Source: Eremomyces bilateralis CBS 781.70
Taxonomy: Eukaryota; Ascomycota; Dothideomycetes; Eremomycetales; Eremomycetaceae
Length of the DNA: 64,000 bases
Reading direction: 5' to 3'
Assembly (NCBI RefSeq): GCF_010015585.1
Contig: NW_022985070.1
Location: 1,393,704-1,457,703, forward strand
Position 1 is the first letter of the stretch; each line of letters begins with the position of its first letter. Shown here one piece after another: positions 23,106 through 35,326 of the stretch. A program made the position numbers and the translations under genes. The notes beneath the pieces are model-generated. The model saw only the letters and a program-made list of their open reading frames with translations. It did not search any database and had not been told where the DNA came from.

Positions 23106-23924
23106 GGCTCTGATTTGGGCGGAATATGATATATGATGGGTTCAAAATCGGGTATATCGTGGTATGTCCGTATCAGGGGGTATGAACTGATAGGAACCGT
23201 TCGAGATCGAGGGAACTCTCGGCTTTAATATATTGTGACTGGTGACACGGGTGGTAGTTAGCAACCTGAGATTTAGTAAGGTAATGTTATTGAACAATAA
23301 TTCCATAGGTAGTCTCTGTTCAAATACATGACGAACAACGCCAGGTTCAAGTCCTGGCGAAACGCTTTCAAAGAGGACAGTCAAGAATAGCGTCGGACAT
23401 AGATGGGTATGATGGACGGCTCAGACGCTTTGAAACTGCAGCGAAACAAGGACGATATTATGGTACAGATAGCAAGTAGTTCGGTACTTAACGCATATAA
23501 GGCATGACGTACTTACAAACAACACTCTGCAGTACTAAGAGAAGGATGATAGGAATGGCAGCAGAGGGGTGACTTGTTTGGATAAGGCTTCAAGAGAGGT
23601 TAAGTAGGGATCGTACATCTGATGTTTATGAGGGAGGCATGCTCCTCGATCACGCCCTCTAATGTTAACAGATACTCAAACATTTGAATGATAATTAGTC
23701 CGCAATTCCAGAGAGCCTGAGCCCAACCACCTGGGGGAGCAGTGTGACGGGGAGGGATCAGGGATGTTGGAGATTCAACCAGCTTCCCCGATACACTTCC
23801 CCTCAGTTCCACTCGGTCAATTGCATGCACCATTGACTGGTAGAATCGACACGGAACTGGAGATTATGCCTAGAGGTATCTGGACGCACAGTACTTACCC
23901 GAGTATTACATCTACGAGGAGGAA
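23106..23924. other. Spacer, no gene recognised
   Basis: About 820 bases upstream of both neighbouring genes. A perfect 5-bp stem with a TTCAAGT loop at 23341-23357 resembles a tRNA T-arm but has no matching D-arm or acceptor (see rejected items). Nothing else is seen. Confidence 0.5.
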
Positions 23925-24548
23925 ATGTCCGATTCACCTTTCCTCCGCCTCCCCGCGGAACTGCGCGAGCTCATATATAACCATGTCCTCGTCTTCACCA
24001 TCTCCCATAAGCTCCGCCGCCTCTTCTCCCGCGGTCACCTCTCCACCTATCTCCTCGACGCGAGCCCCTACTCTTTCCCCGTCTCACTCCTCCAAACATG
24101 CCGCCTCATCCACTCCGAAGCCACCCCGATCCTCTACACCCGCAACACCTTCACCGCCCACCCCGAGCTGCTCACCTCCCTCCCGTGCCTCCTCGCCCCC
24201 GAGCGTCCCATCCGCTCCCCGCGCGTCACCCGCTTGATCCAACGCTGGTACATCGGCGTCCGGCTGGACATCGACCCACCGTATTCCCGCGACGCCGTCT
24301 CGCGCGCGTTCACTGGAGTCAAAAGCCTGGTGATCGAACCGTATCAGCCGATGTTCGACCCGGTGGAGCCGAGGGGGGCGCTGCGGTTGTTCGAGGGGGT
24401 GCGGGGCGTGCGGCGGGCGAAGGTGCTGATGACGTTCGGGGGGGATGGGTGGGGCAAGTATGCGGAGTGGTTGGAGGACGCGATCAGGGCGGACGTGGAT
24501 GCGGAGGTTGAGGAGTATCCGGAGGGCAGCGACGTAGAGGAAGACTGA
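23925..24548 (+). CDS. Small 'LPAELRELIY' fungal protein (2EXR/F-box-like)
   Basis: A single exon encodes 207 aa. The N-terminus FLRLPAELRELIYNHVL is the hallmark of a very large fungal family (often annotated 2EXR or F-box-like) whose members begin with this helix and continue with CRLIHSEATPILYTRNTF, also seen here. The first motif resembles the F-box helix that contacts Skp1, but function is not established for the family. The C-terminus is acidic (EYPEGSDVEED). The start ATG has an A at -3. GC-rich third positions match an expressed gene. The family call is good; function is unknown. Confidence 0.82.
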   Translation: MSDSPFLRLPAELRELIYNHVLVFTISHKLRRLFSRGHLSTYLLDASPYSFPVSLLQTCRLIHSEATPILYTRNTFTAHPELLTSLPCLLAPERPIRSPRVTRLIQRWYIGVRLDIDPPYSRDAVSRAFTGVKSLVIEPYQPMFDPVEPRGALRLFEGVRGVRRAKVLMTFGGDGWGKYAEWLEDAIRADVDAEVEEYPEGSDVEED

Positions 24549-24910
24549 ATTGCAATCGGATCAAGGTTGCTATGCGGCCGGTTTCTACGTCGGTTGATAA
24601 CTCGTCTTCATCACGAGCTTCTGCTTCAAGGACAGGTATGGAAATAAACCCCCGGTTCCTGATTTACTGTCTGACAATGGATGCTGAATATATGACAGAT
24701 AAATACCTGTCAACTCGATAAGCCATCCCTGGATGTGGTCCACAACGCCTTACTTGATAAACAACAAGCATGCGCGCATGCCAACGCGATAGGACAACCG
24801 ATCCTTAAACACCTTGCTGGGTTCGACTCCTGCCAAAATCCGGGCTGATCATGATCATCAACGCTATGACCTCAGTGCGGTGGACAAACGTCCCTCCCGC
24901 TCCCAAGGCC
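24549..24910. other. Spacer between convergent genes
   Basis: 362 bases of 3' flank from two convergent genes. No element recognised. Confidence 0.5.
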
Positions 24911-25495
24911 TCAAGCAAACAATAGTCCCCCAAGCATCATCCCCACGGCTCCCGCTTCCCCCACTAGCCACCCCTGCTTATCAATAGAATCCCCATCCGA
25001 TTGCTGCGGCAAGCTTGTCCTCACCACCCCGATCTGGCCCGTCAATGTGCCCATCCCAATCGACCCCCCTTCCGCGGGTCCCGGCCACTGGTCGGGCACG
25101 GCGGCAAACGTCTGTGTGAACACGACGGGCACCCACGTCTTCTGGCCGTTCACCAGGGTGGTCTCCAGCCAGTCGGTCGTCTCCGTCGGATACTGGGAGG
25201 CCGTCGGCAGGGCGGTGACGGGAGCGTCGACGACGGCGGGGTCGGGGTTGGGGTTGGGCTCGGGGTCGGGGGACCGGCGACTGGAGGGAGGTTAGCCGTT
25301 GGGAATTGATGATGCTCGTTCGGAGATCCCAGGATGCAGGACGTACTCGAGGCTGCCAACTCCTAGTTCCAGAACGGTTGGCTCAGGAAGGGGCAGGTCC
25401 GCCAACTCCGATGATATTGCACCGTCGGACCCGAACCATTGGAACGCATTCGCGCTCCCGAGCGAGAGAAGGAGAAGAATGTATCCGCGCCACAT
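24911..25495 (-). CDS. Small secreted protein, probably GPI-anchored
   Basis: Two exons (25495-25347, 25280-24911) separated by a 66-nt intron (branch GGCTAACC) give 172 aa. MWRGYILLLLSLGSANA is a clear signal peptide. The mature chain begins FQWFGSDG and includes a Pro/Asp/Asn-rich linker (PDPEPNPNPDPAV) and a domain with YPTETTDWLETTLVNGQ, WVPVVFTQTF and VPDQWPGPAEG. The C-terminus GAVGMMLGGLLFA is a short hydrophobic tail suited to GPI transfer. Such WVPVVFTQTF proteins are small fungal wall or surface proteins without a known role. The earlier in-frame Met upstream of the signal peptide is unlikely, because it would bury the signal sequence. Confidence 0.82.
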
Positions 25496-27137
25496 GATTT
25501 TCGAGCTCGTTTTTAGGGCCAACCAGGTCGAGTAACGGACGTTCAACTGTTCAAGGATATCGCAGAGATTTAAGACCAGACCAGGCGGAAATTCTTCGGA
25601 ATGATCGCATAGACCCTCGATGAGTTTCACCGTGGCGGTTGGAGCCGTTGGAGCCATTGGATGTGGATTCTAGAGGCTAGATACCCACCCGTCTAACCAA
25701 GACGCGATGGTTCGCATAGGTCCCGAAAAGTGGTTATCATCTGGGAAATTATAGGATATGGAGGGCGTGGATTGGAGAGAACCCTTTCGATTACTAAGGA
25801 CTAGGCTCGCAAGATGGAATTTAAAATTGCTGGTGGATATTCGGGAGTTCTCAAGGAAAGGGAGTTTGCAAATACCAACAAAACAGATTTGAAAGGGGAC
25901 GCCAGGAGCGACCGGACGAGAGCGGACGCGGAATGCCTACATGAAACTGAATGAATGACATTGAGGAAACGAGATGAATCAATTCTAGCGCATCATACAA
26001 TACTCTCACAATACAGGAACAGCTTCACTTGGTACGCTAGCAGAAGAAGGCCACTGAGACGTGGATTTGCTGCAACGCCGTTGGCAACAAACAGAACTGA
26101 AGAAGACGATGTGGGTTTCCACAGATTCTGCTGCCATCTCGCATCTTGCACCACCAAACGAAGGACTGTGGAATGAAGGTGGAAGCAATTGAAGTAAGGA
26201 TACGGATTGCTGTGAGTCTGTCGGTCGGTCGGGAGTGGGTTGAACTTGCTCAATTTTGCAGTCCGATTCCGTGCGATGCGAAATTCCGCTAGCTTTCCAC
26301 CAGCAGGGAATCAATCTCGTGATCGACAACAAAAATAAGAATCCCGATAACAAAACAAATGGGGCGCCCTTTTGCTGCGCCAGGTCTCTAGCCGCGTGGG
26401 ATGTGGAGGTCGATATTGAATCCAAGTCTCATCGCCGTGCTCCCTGGTCGAGATTCAGTGTATCTCATGGTATATACCATATCATCAAGGAGATGAGATA
26501 TAGTGGTGCATCTAATCGTCTCCCTTTGAACACGTTAGTTAAATCACGTGTCGCAACACCTTCGAGGTCTAGGAGCAACAGATGGGTCTGTCGAGCACTG
26601 GGGGAAATTCGCAATGCCAACACATCCGTACAGATTCTTACACCGATTGCTTGGGGGCTATGTGGTCTGGGGTGAAGTTAATACCATGTGCGGGAACAGT
26701 AACGGTCTCTCTCAGAATAGCCAACTTGTCGCAACGATATGATAGGGTGAATGGTCCAAAAGGCCGTGGCCTAATCAAAGCCCTTGACTTAGAAATGGCT
26801 TCTTCCAATATCACTCGAACATCGACGGCATGGCCGCCTTCACCACGAAGCAGACGGTAATACGAACATGGTCCATTACCCCTCGTCGGTATTAACCTTA
26901 ATCGTCGCGCCGAAAAACGGCAAAGAATCTAATATCAACAAGAATAATAAAGGCCATACAGCGGCCAGGAATCCCTCCCTCCTGCGCATGAAGCACTTGG
27001 TGAGACTCACAAATATCATAGCCGATCCGAACATGAGAATCATGCATGCACCTCCAACGCCACTAGAATGCAGGCACGCACTAGTTGAACTCCGAACGAT
27101 GGCCCGTAAACAGCACAACAAATCCATCAAACGAAAA
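25496..27137. other. Spacer, no firm gene
   Basis: 1.6 kb between a secreted-protein gene and the GH16 gene. A minus-strand frame at 26876-27130 codes a hydrophobic peptide (GFLAAVWPLLFLLILDSLPFF) just downstream of the GH16 stop. It could be an unrecognised last exon or chance. No other feature is seen. Confidence 0.45.
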
Positions 27138-28362
27138 TCAACAAGTGGAAAACACCACCGCGGAGAAGATCGCGACGCTCCACAAGCTCCAACCGACCGG
27201 CGACCTCCGTCCTGCGGCCGACGTCAAAAACGTCGTCTGCGCGCCGGTGTCACCGCCCTGGGAGGCATCCGGCGGCGGGGTGTTCTGATCGGGGATGCCG
27301 CAGATCTTCGACACGTCGCCCGGATCCGGACACCGCTTGTCGAACTGGCTTCCGGCGTCGGGGTTCGAGGAGTTGAAGTACGCCTTCACGTAGCTGACGG
27401 TCATGGTCGAGTCGGCGGTAGGGGGGCCGCCGGACCATTTCGGGTCGCCGTTGGACCAGTGGTTGAGGACGAGGTGGCCGGGGCTGTCGGGGACGTCGAC
27501 GGTCAGCTCGTAGAGTTTCTGGTTGTCGGCGTAGTAGGTGATCAGGCCGGGGCTCCAGTCGAAGCGGTACTCGTGGAAGCCTTCGTAGGGCTTGAACGGA
27601 AGGTTGTAGGTCTTGAATCCGGGAGTTCCACTTGCGTCGAAGCCGGCGTCAGCGGAGGCGGGAGATTGGCTGATGAGGTTGATGAGGTTCGAGGTCTCGT
27701 TGAATTCTCTCGTGAGGAATTCAATGTCGATCTCCTGGGTATCATTATGGTACTGGGTGCGACTGGTTAGTTGTGTCGAACGACGGCCGCCGTCGCATCC
27801 ATTGAGTCACTTACAAAGAAAAATGCCGCGCACGACCCAGGGATGTCATTAATCTTCATCGATACTCGGAACGAACCGTAGAGCATATCATCCCGGATGC
27901 CTACGATTTCCGCCATGGGAATGGCATCACCCTTCAACTGGCTGCGCACCAGGAGCTGCGCGCCGGCGTCGCCCCCGTTCGCGCCCTCGCCGGTCCAGGT
28001 CTTGTTGTCCTTGAGCGGATTGGCGATGACGTTCTCCAGCGCTGCGTCCTTCCCAAAGGTGCCGCGGGCTTTCTCCGACGGGACAGTGTAGACCTGGGGT
28101 CGCCAGCCCATGTCGCCGTTGATTTTTGGGGCATGGAGGAAGTCGGTTTCGAAGGCGTCGGTCCACACCTGCCTGCTTGTGATGCCGGCGGTGGAGGTGG
28201 AGTTATAGTAGTAACCGCATTCGCATGCGGCAGATGCTGTGACACGCGTTAGCGACGGGTCGGGGAATAGAGGGCGATCCGATGCGGGGAGAGGAGCGTA
28301 CCCAAAGTTGCGAGACATGCCGCGAGGACGAGGCCTCTTCCACATTGAAGTGATTGCCTCAT
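27138..28362 (-). CDS. GH16 family cell-wall glucanase/transglycosylase-like protein
   Basis: Secreted glycoside hydrolase family 16 (concanavalin A-like fold), expected to cut or transfer beta-glucan in the cell wall. Exons 28362-28302, 28236-27815 and 27752-27138 give 365 aa; the introns are 65 and 62 nt. The signal peptide is MRQSLQCGRGLVLAACLATLA. The catalytic signature TQEIDIEFL (Glu168, Asp170, Glu172; the ExDxE pattern with nucleophile and acid/base) is created next to the second splice. FHEYRFDWSPGLITYYAD and LVLNHWSNGDPKWSGGPP are typical of the fold's convex strands. After a Cys-containing tail (DKRCPDPGDVSKICGIPD) the C-terminus WSLWSVAIFSAVVFSTC is hydrophobic, probably a GPI or membrane anchor. 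The substrate is not determined. Confidence 0.9.
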
Positions 28363-31300
28363 GAGGTCATTCGGAGAAAAAAAATGAGGAGATGAGACGA
28401 AAAACGATTGACAGGGAAGATAAATGTATAGTCGGATGAAACGAGCGAAGTGAATGGAACCGAGCGGCGCAAATGGTGGACTCGGGATTTTTCGACCGCG
28501 TTCCCAGCGAGAACGGTATGACGGTACGGTAATGGACGTAATCGACTGGTCGTATGCTCCTGAGTCCTGTCGTGTGGCACCAGCGACAAGCTGAGAAGGG
28601 AATCTTGGGAGAAGGACGGATTTCCGAACGAGGGACTGGAGAAGCTGGAGTCGGGAGGACCTTGGACTTTGGAGCAGTACCCAAAGAATCAACTCTGGTC
28701 TTCTGGGGAAATGTTCCGTACAACAACAACAACAGCGAACAGGAGTACAATACTGGGTACAAGGGGAGGGGAAACACAAGGAAATAGATGAAGATCGCTA
28801 ATGACCCGCAAGAACGGACAGGATGATCGAATTGGAGAAACGAGCGAATGGGGGATTATTCACGGATTGCGGGAGATGCGGGAGTTGCAGGTTGCATTAA
28901 GCCGCTAGTTAGGTGAAGATTTGAGCAGTTTAAGCCGCTAACTTAGACCGATCCCCTTGACGGGCTTGAACACCGGTAACATCGGTACTAAGATCGGCTG
29001 CCATGTATACTAATTGCTACTGTACCATGTACTATGTATGTAATGCCAACTGTTCTCGGTCCACGAGGTGCTGGAATTGGACATGCTAGCAAAGAAAATT
29101 GTGGCAAGCCAGTCAACCTCTTTTAGAATCCTTTGTATCGTCACCCATTTTTGGAAGCCTGCGTAACTACCGCTACGACTTAGTTACTAATTCTGTCAGT
29201 CGTCGACGATCTGGACTGGTCTTACGGTGATGTTCACCATTTCACTTGGCCCTGAGGTGGATGGACAATTGGACATCGTCTTCGGATGGCCGATCTCCTC
29301 GACGACTCGACCTGACTCGACCCCCTCCTCGGAGCGGGATCCTCCTACCCCAGGAATCAGCATGAAGTTTAGTTTAGAAATACGGGAGAAGCGCAATATC
29401 CGGCCTTCCAGGGGACAATCGACGTTGGCAGGCATGGATCGCGGCGACATCCAGGCGCAAGCCACAGCCGAGCACGGTCCAATTCGCGAAGAAAGGTTCG
29501 AAGACCAACGGCCAACGGGAGGATGCAGAGACGAAGGACGGCCCAATGGAGGATTGGTGGATGAGCCGCTTCATCCGTACAGGAAAGAATGGGATAGTCG
29601 ATCATGCGATCCTGATGTCTGATGGCTAGCCCTTAGGAGTCATATTATTGTCGTACTAGATTGCTAGTACCGGGTCACAGAGTGTTAAGTAAGGAGGACT
29701 TTAACGGAAGCGTTTTACCGTTAATACAGCACATATTCACAAGGGGATGACAGACATGCAATTTTAGCATGCTTGTCAGTTGTCAAAGAGGCGGATGAAA
29801 TATGGCGTCTTTTAACTGATTAACTCTCATGCATCATGCAAGGAACGGCTGTTGCTGCCGCCCGCCCGATTTGCACCCGTCTGATCTGGAGTCAAGACTG
29901 AAGAGTTTCAGACGGGACGGTTCACATATCACGATTCCATTCGACCATTCTGAACATCACCACATCAATTGTAGTTTCTTCGCGTTGACAACCTCCTGGT
30001 GGGCTTGCCAGTGCCCGTCTTCCTTACCGATCCCATCATCCATCCCAACCTCTCGCCTCTCGTCATCGACCTACCTCGACCGAGGTACCTTAAGGGGCTA
30101 CACGCCCCGATGCAACGCCATGAAATTATGAACACCCTCATCCAAGACAATCCAGGACATGAAACCCGAATCGACCATTCGACCGTTGGAAGAAATTGGA
30201 ATGAGATGATCCAGGGGACGGCCTGTGCGTGCCGGCCAATCGCGCGCGCTGATGCATACCATCGTTACCAGGTACATACAACACAGGGACGCCGTACCGA
30301 GATGTCAACCTGGATGGCCAGGACTCCCTAACTATGCATTATGATTCTCATCCTGGGGCCAATGGCGATTTTTCCACCTTCCATTCATAGCGAACAGCAT
30401 GCGATCGCCGATCGGTGATATCAATTATCTATAGAAGTCATGGAACGGTGTTGCTGGAAAAGCCAGATTGGCTTTTGGCTCGTGAGAATTGGGAAATATG
30501 CGGAGGCTTGAGGATGTGGGAGAGGCGCTTGTCCGCTTCGGACCTCAGTTCTGGTTGCTATTGTTAAACAAACGAAAGGCATGGCTCGGCGGTTGACGAC
30601 GTCCGACGAGCTCTTGGAATTTGGAAATTTAGTCCTATTTAGTATTTAGCAATTGCCAACTCTGGCACGCTACTACTACATAGTATGTAAGCGTTGAAGA
30701 TCCTTAGCTCATAGGAGTTAGGGAGCGCTGGATTTGGCAACGCGTCGCGCTTCTGAGTTCTGTACTTCACCACTTCTCCAATAGTCGTGGGGATTGGGAA
30801 GACCGCAAGGGGTTTGGGTGGAAGATCATGCGATTAGGTCGGCTCTGCTCTGCTGTACGACAGTAGCAGATTCTGCTCCACACTTCACGGACCATCACTC
30901 CTCAGGACTTAGTTTAGTGCACTAACATCATAACATGTGATGGGTCATTGGCAAGTTCAAGCGATTTCGCCAACTTCACATTTGCAGTTTGCTAGATATG
31001 TGCCTCGCTCGGAGAATCAGACGCCAGCCCCTCCTCCTTGAACACAGATCGTCGAACCATAATAAAGTTGCCATGACGTTAGATTTGACCGTAAAAGACC
31101 TTCTCCGTACTCGCACATTGCAAAGGACTCGTGATTCCCGGACGCCGGTGGCCGCCGCTCTATAAAGAAAAGAACATTCGTGGTAAACACGCAATGGTGG
31201 CGACGTGGTGTCGTAACGATTCCGTTCATCCCAACCGAACACAAGCGTCGCCATCATCCGAGTGAAATGGAATTGGACCCGGTCCGCGGACATCGTAATC

Positions 31301-31706
31301 ATGCCAATCGCCAACGCCTCGACGTGGGCACCTTTTAAAGGAAGCCCGACTCCGTCAATAGCCTATGGAGAGACGATCAGTTAGCGTGGATCTACCGAAG
31401 CGCTGTCAACAATTCGTGGTGCATTCGCAACTCCCTCCCTCTTTCGCGACGACATCCAGACCCCGCCACCACCGCCACATGTGCACACAACGCAATCGAC
31501 AACAAAGCCAACAGCAAGACGGCAGGTGTAAGAAACGGGGCCAAACCGACTTTGACGGGCAAAAACGGAAGTGGTCATCGGTTTATTCTCACAGTGTATA
31601 AGGAAGACTGCTGCTTTAGGGTTTCTCGGCTCTTTGGGTGAATGGATGGGGTGGATGGATGGTGGTGGCATCTCTTATACATGTTTCGACACCCCCAACC
31701 CCCAAC
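28363..31706. other. Longest spacer, no gene recognised
   Basis: 3.3 kb with no recognised protein gene or RNA. The GH16 promoter occupies the left part, with a short CAA run near 28720. Open frames at 29227-29622, 29999-30331 and 30976-31314 have no recognisable family, and no exon partner was found. It marks the boundary between the sparse left half and the dense right half of the window. Confidence 0.5.
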
Positions 31707-34700
31707 TCAAATGGCAAAAGCAGGCATAGACGATCCTACATACCGGGCGATCTTCTCATCCTCCCGCTCGCGCGGCTCCACCACCAAGCTCCGCTCGTAC
31801 ATCTCGTGCACGTCCCCAGCCGTCTCCATGTTGTTCAGGATGTACTCCTGCAGCTCCGGCACCGGCTGCAGCGCGTACGGCACGTTCTGGTAGTCCTGGA
31901 TGTCGCGGATCACCTCCGCCGTCTTCGCCCGTTTCGCGAAGTTGATGAGGTTCGTCTTCTTGATCGTGGAGGGGATGCCGTCTTCTATAAAGGTCAGGTC
32001 CGTGAGGTAGACGCCTGTGCAACAGGGTTAGCGGAGCAATAGTAGTTTGTAGGACGGGATTCCAAACCGAAGAAGGGGATGCACGGCGGGTTCGCGCGGT
32101 GCAGCGTTTCGCGGTACTCCGCGAAGTTCTTGGTGCTGCCCATGGTTTTGCGCATGGACTCGAGCGTCTGCATCGTTTTGGCGCTGACACTCTGCCACGT
32201 CCGTTGCAAGCGATGGATGGGCGCGGTGCCAAGGGCGGAGATGATGGACGTGAGCATCGAGAAGTTATTGAGCGATCGGCATTTCTGGGGCGGTTAGTTT
32301 TTGGGATGGCGCGTTCGTGCGCGGGACTCACATCGGCGATGTTCACAAAGTGCTTGATCACGATAACCCGTCGACGCACGTCTTGCTGGTTCAAGATCAT
32401 CTGCGCCACCCAGTTCGTCAGTTGATTCGAGTGCAGGATCAGCGCTTTCACGTTCGGAGCCGGGTCGTTCTCGCCGGCTTCGATCTTCTTATGCAACGTC
32501 TTGCTCAAGCACTCCGTCGGCTTGATCTTCCCGTACAGCCGCGACTCGATGATGGTCAGCTGGCGCGCGAACTCGGTGGGGTCGATGTCGAGGAACTTGA
32601 GCTTCTTCATGTTCTTAGGGATGATCGGCTGCGGCGTCTGCGCGTTCAGCGTCAGTACCATCTTCTTGTTCGGGATCTCCTGGCCGCGCATGCGCTGGTC
32701 GATCGACGCCATCAGTGGGCCGGCGCCGGGGGTGTTTGTCTTCACCACTTCTTCGCTGGCGAACTGATACGCTCGCTGCGTGAGCGCCCGGGCTTCGTCG
32801 TCGTTACTCTCCATCCAGTAGGTGTCGAACCAGCTCTTGAGGATGTTCACCACGCGGAACCGGATCGGTCGCTGCTTCTTGTCGATCCAGGTCTGTTGGT
32901 CTTCGTTGGAGATGCCGAACGGCGGTTGGATGGTCCACCGCTTCATCAGCATCTCGAACAGTTCCGTCGCGGTCGTGAACGATCGATAGGTCAGGAGGAA
33001 AGTTGCGTTGAACGGTGAGTCGAGACGGTCGTGCCGCGTGAGTTGTTCGACCAACCCTTGCAATGTCCCTCCGCGCAATTGCGGCGGCGTGACCTTGGTA
33101 TCGTAGACAATGTCGCGCTCGTAATCAAGGCGTAAAAAGTCCGGCACATCTTCCGGCGGAGGGCCCCCAACGTTTGGTGGAGGCTTCTCCCCAAGGATCC
33201 GCTCGAGCTTGTCCTTGTTGCCGTTCCTCATCGTGTCGACGTAGTCCATCGCATCTCCGTAGGTCATGGAGGGACCAAGCTCCGCAATCGAAGGCCGCTG
33301 ACCCATTCTGGATTGGGATTGCGCCGCATTGTCGAACCCGGAGGGTTCTCCTACTCGAATATCCCGATTGGGTTGATCCGCCATCGGAATCAGCTCCGAG
33401 AGTCGTTGCAATTGTAATGTCAAATGGGACATGCTCATCTCCAAATCCTTCGAGCTCGATCGCACGTAGAGCAACCGGTTTTCCAACGAGTCGCCCCTGG
33501 ATTCCGACCATTCATCGCCGAGCGGCGAGGCGACAGCCTGACACGCCATCAGGAGCTCCGATGTGCTGTCGTAGACGCGCTGTTTGGCAACGTTGAGCTC
33601 CATGAACTCATGCTGCCGTCGTTCCTGATGGAGCGGCGACAGGTTGATGGACTCCACGGTGGAAAGCCAAGGCCGGCATGACTCAAGCACCTTCAAGCCG
33701 GCCCGACAGACGTTATCCCCAATGACCTGGTGTCTGGTGGGAGAAACGGTCATCTCGCGCACACTCAACGCTTCGTCGAGCCTCCGCAGGTTGGAGACGA
33801 AGATCTTTCGCAAATCTTCCAGTCGTTCCAGCAGCTTCCCATCTAGCCGTGTGGATGGCTCGACGGACGGGTCATATTCCTCGGAATCGCCGAAGAGCGT
33901 GGTCACCGAGCTGTCCCGCGGGGACAGGCCATGCTGCTGCCAATTGCCACCGATGTGGCTGTTGCTCACGAAGCCGGGGATGAGACGGGGGATATCTTCT
34001 CCTCGCTGCTGTCTTGCCACTTCCACAAAACCGTAGACGCCGTTCAGCACGCCTTCCGCTTCTTTCAAGCATTTGGCATACGAATCGGGAGGCGGCCAGT
34101 CCGCAGCGGCGATATGTGATGAGAGCACCAGCTTCGAGAACCGAGACATCGTGACCCGGAAATGCGGATAGAGAGCCTTGTTCGTGCTGATAATGGACGG
34201 ATTCCCGGAGTGATTGTCCGTCGTGCCCGAGCCCGCGACCAGCAGGAGCCGCAAGTGGTCCGAGATGTCTTCCGCCCGCTTCACGAACTCGGCCCGATCG
34301 CTGTTGTTGATCGCCTGCCGATACCGCTCGATCGCCCGTCGCATGTCTTCCAGCATCTTGTTCCAGGTCAAGGGGATGGCGTAGGAGTCGTCGAAGAGCT
34401 TCCGCGGGATGGCGGGGAGCGTTTCCGGGGCCGCGGGGCTGTTGATGAACGAATTCGAGGTCCCGATCGGGGGCATGGCGGACTGCACGACCGAGAAACT
34501 GCTGTTGTGCGGTAAGTTGAAATCGTTGCGTGTCCGATTGGCCATGGCCGGGTGTCGGAGCGAATCCGTAGATGCGGAGGGGGACAATTCCTCCGTAGCA
34601 AACGAGCTGCCCTTCCGGCCCTGCATGCGACATTAGTCCTGTATTGGGCTTCAGTATGATTATCGCGGTACTAACATGATGCGCCATTTCTTCCGCTTCA

Positions 34701-35326
34701 GACGCGGAGTTCTCGTAATCCGCATCGTCCTCTGCCCTCTCATACCCTCCCGCCATGAGCTCGGGGGGTGGACGAGTTTGATCGGGGATTTGGACATGGT
34801 GACGGTCACGCGGCCCGGTTTCGGAGGAGGATGTCGGATTCTCCAGCGGGAGCTCCATGGTGCTGACGCCCGTGAGGGTATTGTAATAGAACAGTCGACC
34901 ATCCGGGGTTGCCTGGGGGATCCAGAACGCCGCCTCTTCCTGGTCCTTATCGTCCCCACCTTCGATGGGGAGCGTCGTATCGCGATCTTTCAGATTGCCA
35001 TCGGATTCGGCGTCGTCGTACCCATCCTCGCTGAACTCCTCCCTGGTCTCCTCATCGATGTCGCCATCGTCGCCGCCATCCGCGTGGCCGTGTTCATCGA
35101 CGAAATCCATGGGAAGTCGGCTGACGACGGCGCAGTAGTTGCTGGGAAACCATCCTCGCACCTCATTGACGACGCCATCCCACCACCCACTCTCCAGCTG
35201 TGTAATGACCTGGATGATATCGCCTTGTCGGAAGCTCAAGCTCGTCCGATCGTCGGCATCGTAGTCATAGAGGGCCCTCACGTACATGGTCCCAGGGGGG
35301 GCCGCGGCGCCGGCATATCCATTCAT
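31707..35326 (-). CDS. Ras guanine-nucleotide exchange factor (Cdc25 type)
   Basis: Activates Ras by GDP/GTP exchange upstream of cAMP signalling. Exons 35326-34676, 34620-32332, 32284-32068 and 32014-31707 give 1154 aa. Domains in order: an SH3 domain at about residues 14-70 (RALYDYDADDRTSLSFRQGD, GWFPSNY); a WW-like segment at about 135-160 (FWIPQ...GRLFYYNTLTG); a long helical middle; the RasGEF N-terminal domain from about 732 (LRGGTLQGLVEQLTRHD); and the catalytic domain from about 890 (LDIDPTEFARQLTIIE), including VIKHFVNIADKCRSLNNFS and IPFFGVYLTDLTF, both restored by splicing. At 31743 the sense strand reads GTATGT immediately after EKIA, a perfect donor. The true C-terminus may therefore lie in a short later exon, and the last 8 residues of this model are uncertain. 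Confidence 0.92.

Noticed and set aside
23341-23357. Stem CCAGG / CCTGG with loop TTCAAGT, like a tRNA T-arm
   Set aside because: No D-arm, anticodon arm or complementary acceptor strand could be found upstream, so it is a chance hairpin.
26868-27770. 300-codon plus-strand open frame opposite the GH16 gene
   Set aside because: Antisense shadow of a conserved exon with an Arg/Val/Gly composition typical of such shadows.
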